Of a stretch of DNA of 64,000 nt, positions 60,120-64,000 are shown piece after piece. Below the pieces are notes generated by a model. That model was given only the letters and a program-made list of their open reading frames with translations, was not told the DNA's origin and did not search any database. The DNA lies in assembly GCA_029204225.1 (NCBI GenBank), contig CM055102.1:2798718-2862717 (forward strand), given 5' to 3'. Source of the DNA: Diphasiastrum complanatum. Taxonomy: Eukaryota > Streptophyta > Lycopodiopsida > Lycopodiales > Lycopodiaceae. Positions within the stretch are counted from its first letter, which is position 1. Each line of letters opens with the position of its first letter. The translations under genes were made by a program, and so were the position numbers.

Positions 60120-60946
60120 AACTTGTTGTATTGTGTGGACTTTGTTATATGTCGAATTTGAACTCTGCGGTAGAACCACTGAAACAATTGACAAATGTAG
60201 TTTCATTTTTCATTGGTTCCTCCATGTTGTGTATTTCGATGAAATGTTGTTCGTGCTTGCCAATGTGACTTCTCCATCCCTTGTGATGACCATACACTCA
60301 AGCTTCCATATGTGTTTGCAAAAAATGTTGTATGATCTCTTAGTATGTGCTGCAGATGTCAAAACCATAATGTTAGTCTTATGTAAGCTTCTGGAAATCC
60401 TGTAGGGCTTCCTCAGTCCAATGTGGTTTCATTGTGAGTTTGTAAATTGGTTGTGCTAAAAGTCAAATATGAAGATCCTGTAATAGTTAGCATGACCCAT
60501 GAAAATGTAGACTCCTCGGATCGTTCCTGGTGGTGGAAGATCGACAGTAAACTTTATTTTCGAAAGGTCCGTGGCGATCCCGTGTTTGAATACTATGTGG
60601 TCGAGAGTTAGGCCATGTGTCACTCAAAACTGACACTTTTCTGGGTTTAGGGATAATCTGATACTCGCGACATTTCTTTAGCACCTTCTCAGGTTGGATA
60701 ACTGCTCTGAGTTAGGTCCATGCACGCACAGATCATCCAAGAAAATCTCCAAATCTTTTTGTAAATACTCTTTGAATGCCGCCTGCATAACTCGCTAAAA
60801 GGTACTTGGGGCATTGCAAAGTCCAAACGACATCACCTTGTAGGCATAGGTCCCCCATTCCATGGCAAATGTTGTCTTGTGCTAATCTTGCAGCACTGTT
60901 TTCACTTGATTGTAGCTGTTGAAGTCGTCCAGGATGTTGAATTATT
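60120..60946 (-). pseudogene. Ty3/gypsy reverse transcriptase relic
   Basis: Minus strand: ILDDFNSYNQVKTVL, KTTFAMEWGTYAYKVMSFGL and CNAPSTF, then LEIFLDDLCVHG at about 60750-60727 (the YxDD block as FLDD), LSLNPEKCQF, LDHIVFKHGIATD, and GHANYYRIFI. This is the fixed order of gypsy RT. Several stops are present. The first catalytic Asp region reads LDDFNSYNQ, where LDGFSGYNQ is usual. No gag or integrase is attached. Whether it belonged to the same element as the gag at 56523-58670 is unknown. Confidence 0.7.
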
Positions 60947-61119
60947 CTCCTTCTTACTAATCGACTAATCGGTTTTAATCCTCATCCATTGTTTATCTAG
61001 TTCTGTGTATTTTCCCGTGTTGTTATACAGTCTGCAGAATTATAGTGTTTTGACACAGTCTACAACAATACATGGAGTTTGACAACAATGTCACATTTTC
61101 TCTCTCTACAATTCAGACA

Positions 61120-61300
61120 GTGTCGCCTGTCAAGAATTACAAGTAAAATTACAGGGTCATATTTTTTGCATTTTAGCAACACTATCGTTTGTCAGGAATC
61201 TAGTGTAAAAATGTAGTGTCGCCTTTTTCACATTTTTCACCTGTCAAAAATTACGAGTAAAAATGCAGAGTTGCATTTTTTCGCATTTTTCAAAGTGCCT
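61120..61300. repeat. Degenerate tandem repeat, unit about 60 bp
   Basis: The phrases GTCAAGAATTACAAGTAAAA, GTCAGGAATCTAGTGTAAAA and GTCAAAAATTACGAGTAAAA, each followed by CAG/TAG-(G)TGTC/GTTG and TTTTTTGCATTTT-like words, recur about every 60 bp, three copies. It lies between the gypsy RT relic and the copia LTR. Confidence 0.6.
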
Positions 61301-61499
61301 CAAATGTTAAGGAAATGACTTTGGCAAAGTGTGGGGCTATCTCAAATATGAAGGAATGAGATTTTAGGACACTGTCGCATTTTTCGCAACAAGCCGACAT
61401 TGTTGTCTTTTGCAACAATGTTGCCTGTGGCAGTTTTAGCTCATTTCTGCAGAGTAACAGTTTTAGTTCATTTATGCAGATAGACTGTTTACGGCCAAT

Positions 61500-64000
61500 T
61501 TCCACTGCTTATCAGCAATCAATTTCTGAGAAGGAACTGGATGAATGCCAACGGACACCAGCCAACTGGCAATCGCATTTGACGACCTAATTACTTAGTA
61601 CAAATCAAATGTTCATACATCTCATCAGTTAATGAATCAACATTGTGAATTGTGAAGGAGTTCAGTGTTATTACACGACGCTTCCTGCGCTTTCATCAAG
61701 CAGATCGTTCACAATCAGAAAGTATTGTTGTTAGCTCTCTATCAAGCTTTCAAGCTTGAACTCTCTTGAGCATTCTAGCTCAGTTTTTTAGAGATTTATT
61801 TTAGAGGTGCTATTGTGCTACTGCTTATTAGTAGGGCTGCTTATTATTAGACTTATTCTTAGTTACTCAGAGACAACTTTAGAGTGCGCGGTTTCTATCC
61901 GCTATTGTCTTGCACTCATTAGCATCTGATCTTGTTTTTCTGAAATAATACTATTTCCTTATTGCGTTCAGTATATGTAAGAATGCATGCATCTTTGATT
62001 GCTTTGTAACAGATAGAAATTGTTTGAAAATTCAATACTTTATATTTGGCTATGTAATTACTTAGTATCTAGCGAAAGTTAGTTGCTAAAGATTGAACGT
62101 GATTTCCATCACTACTGTTTTGTTCAATTTTTGATAGGTGTAGTCATGCATTGGATGTAGGAAGTTTTCGCATTCCATTATCTACTTATTTCCGACATGG
62201 TATCAGAGCGTTGATTCTTCTTCAAGGCCTAATACTATTTTGATATCAGAGCGAAAAGCTCTAATACTTGATATCTTTCGCGATATCAAATTGATATCAT
62301 ATTCTTCAGTTCCTTTCATCCTTTCAGTATCAGAGAATTGATTTCTTGTTGTTGGCATCACTACATCTTAGCGTCATCGATACAATTGACAGACTAAGTT
62401 CCTGATGGATTCTCAAAGTAAAGTTGGTCTTATTGCAGACAAGCTGAATGAATCCAATTCTCATTTGTGGAAATTTAAGATGAAGACCTTGCTAATTGCC
62501 AACGAGTTATAAGATGTTGTTACAGGTATCGAAGTGAAACCTGAAGACGACACATAAGACTCAAAATGGAAATCGAAGGATGGTAAAGCTTTGCGCTTAT
62601 TATCCTCAATATATCAGATACTCAAATTGGCCACATAGCTGAAGCTAAAACTTCAAAAAAAATTTGGGACATTCTGAGCTCATTATATGATGTGAGAGAC
62701 GTGACTACCAAGTTACATCTTCGAAGGAAATTCTTCACACTCAAGATGTCAAATGGTGATCTCTTCAGAATTATATTAACCAGTTTAAGAATCTCTTGCT
62801 ATGGATGGCCGCTGTCGGATTAGTCATAGACCATCAAGATGCAATAATGACATTGCTTTCAAGCCTGCCCTCTACATATGAGAACTGGGTGATGATTATC
62901 ACAACACACTCAGATTTAACTCTCACCAGAGTTATCACTATGTTTCTGCAAGAAGACAATAGAAGAAGTCAAGACACTTTGTCTACTTCCTCCTCTTAGG
63001 CTCTATATGTCAACAAAGGATCTAAGCAACAGAAGCATAAAAGCTGCAAAAAGGCTGCAACAAATCAGAAGCTGACTCAAAGTCAAGGACAATCATCAAA
63101 TCCACAGTCAAAAAAGAAGATGTTTTGCAGGTATTGCAAGCGCAATAACCATGAGATCAAGGATTTCGAATTCTCCAAGCGAAGAATGCAGCCAAGCAAG
63201 CTGATCAACAAGCAAACATAGTTTCATCATCTCCCCAGGTCGAAGTGGATGAAGGCGATTTTATGGTCAAAGACCAAAGCACATTTTTGGATGATTCATG
63301 GTTTCTTGATTTTGGAGCAACTCAACACATGACCAATCAATGTGAGATTTTCAACCCCTACACGCCTTACAACACGAAGAAATTTGTTCATCTTGGTGAC
63401 AATAGTACTCACACTATTGAAGATGAAGGTACTGTAAGATTGAGATTCCAGTATGATCAATTCAAACTACTATCAAAGTCTTGTATGTTCCTAAACTCTC
63501 TACAAATCTGTTATCAGTAACTAGAATTACAGATTTAGGTCATAAAGTGGAGTTTGAGTCTGATCAATGTAGAAGTATCGATAGGAGTAATAAGATTCTT
63601 GCACTCAACAAGAGGCATAGATACTTATATAGATTGACACATTGTTATTCTGATTCTAGTCAAGCCTTGAAAATCTCTGTTCTTGTCAATATAGCATTAC
63701 TATGGCATCATCGCTTAGGATACTTGAATTATGCATTTGTTTCGAACATGTCTAGACAATCCATGGCTCTTGATGTCAACTATCCTTCCGGTAAAGTCGA
63801 TCTCCATGTCTGTCATAGCTGCATCTTTGGAAAGCAGACTAAGATTCCTTTCAGATCGAGTCATAGGCATGCAACAAAAGGTCTGTTAGATGTTGTTCAT
63901 ACAAATATATGTGGACCTATGCAAACTCCATCATTACTAGATGAAAAGTATTTCATTACTTTTATTGACAAATTCTCCAGAAGAACAGCTATTTATTTCA
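61500..64000 (+). mobile_element. Ty1/copia element, 5' half (LTR end, primer site, gag, protease, pre-integrase)
   Basis: The LTR ends at 62197 (GACA), and its start is not defined. The primer site TGGTATCAGAGC is 62198-62209 (initiator tRNA-Met). Gag starts at ATG 62405 (MDSQSKVGLIADKLNESN, LWKFKMKTLL) and shows the UBN2-type pattern with stops: KIWDILSSLYDVRDVTTKL, LLSSLPSTYENW. The zinc knuckle reads CRYCKRNNHEIKDF, with the last Cys replaced by Phe. The protease at about 63300 has WFLDFGATQHM: the catalytic Asp (63308-63310) is present but the usual Ser is Phe. The GAG-pre-integrase from 63541 matches positions 1-466. Broken by stops, so inactive. Continues beyond the window. Confidence 0.85.

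Overview
The window is a retroelement-dense stretch of a land-plant nuclear genome. The evidence is a two-exon abscisic-acid receptor gene of the PYR/PYL/RCAR family (4561-6007), plant-type Ty1/copia and Ty3/gypsy elements with the usual tRNA primer sites, hAT transposons with plant-type introns, and a centromeric-histone (CENH3) retropseudogene. The sequence alone does not fix the species. The abundance of one LINE lineage with (TC)n tails suggests a non-model genome, but that is inference. Only the PYL gene looks like a functional host gene.

Layout. 1-1900: a copia fragment, an LTR-like stretch and a gag fragment. 2438-2525: a minimal tRNA-derived SINE with a 16-bp target-site duplication. 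4270-6007: the PYL gene. 6008-10100: no recognisable gene. 10126-12427 (minus): a decayed coiled-coil gene I do not recognise. 12507-15022 (minus): a non-LTR retrotransposon with a restriction-like endonuclease that has lost its RT catalytic motif. 16345-19700: a decayed copia element. 19690-21560 (minus): a gypsy gag relic, followed by a plus-strand gene of unknown family (22082-24053) and a hairpin minisatellite. 24684-27144 (minus): a CENH3 retropseudogene fused to a LINE. 29319-31276: an L1 relic and a LINE 3' end. 32045-32342: a hAT-type MITE. 35460-36240: tandem and GC-rich repeats. 37969-41079 (minus): a seven-exon hAT transposase gene. 41500-46427: a nearly complete LINE (LINE-A). 46481-47720: a second LINE 3' end. 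48294-50020: a second, broken hAT. 50431-56522: a string of truncated LINE-B and LINE-C copies. 56523-58670 (minus): a second gypsy gag relic. 58756-59812: a second gene fragment of the unknown family. 60120-60946 (minus): a gypsy RT relic. 61500-64000: the 5' half of a copia element of the same family as the one at position 1.

The most notable system is the LINE lineage. In LINE-A and LINE-B, ORF1 and ORF2 lie in one reading frame separated by a single UAG in the same context (CAA UAG GAA), followed after four bases by a potential nested hairpin. No in-frame AUG precedes the endonuclease active site, so ORF2 may be made by stop-codon readthrough. The lineage also carries PCNA-binding-like peptides at the ORF2 C terminus, a covarying 3' hairpin, and (TC)n tails that account for several long CT microsatellites here.
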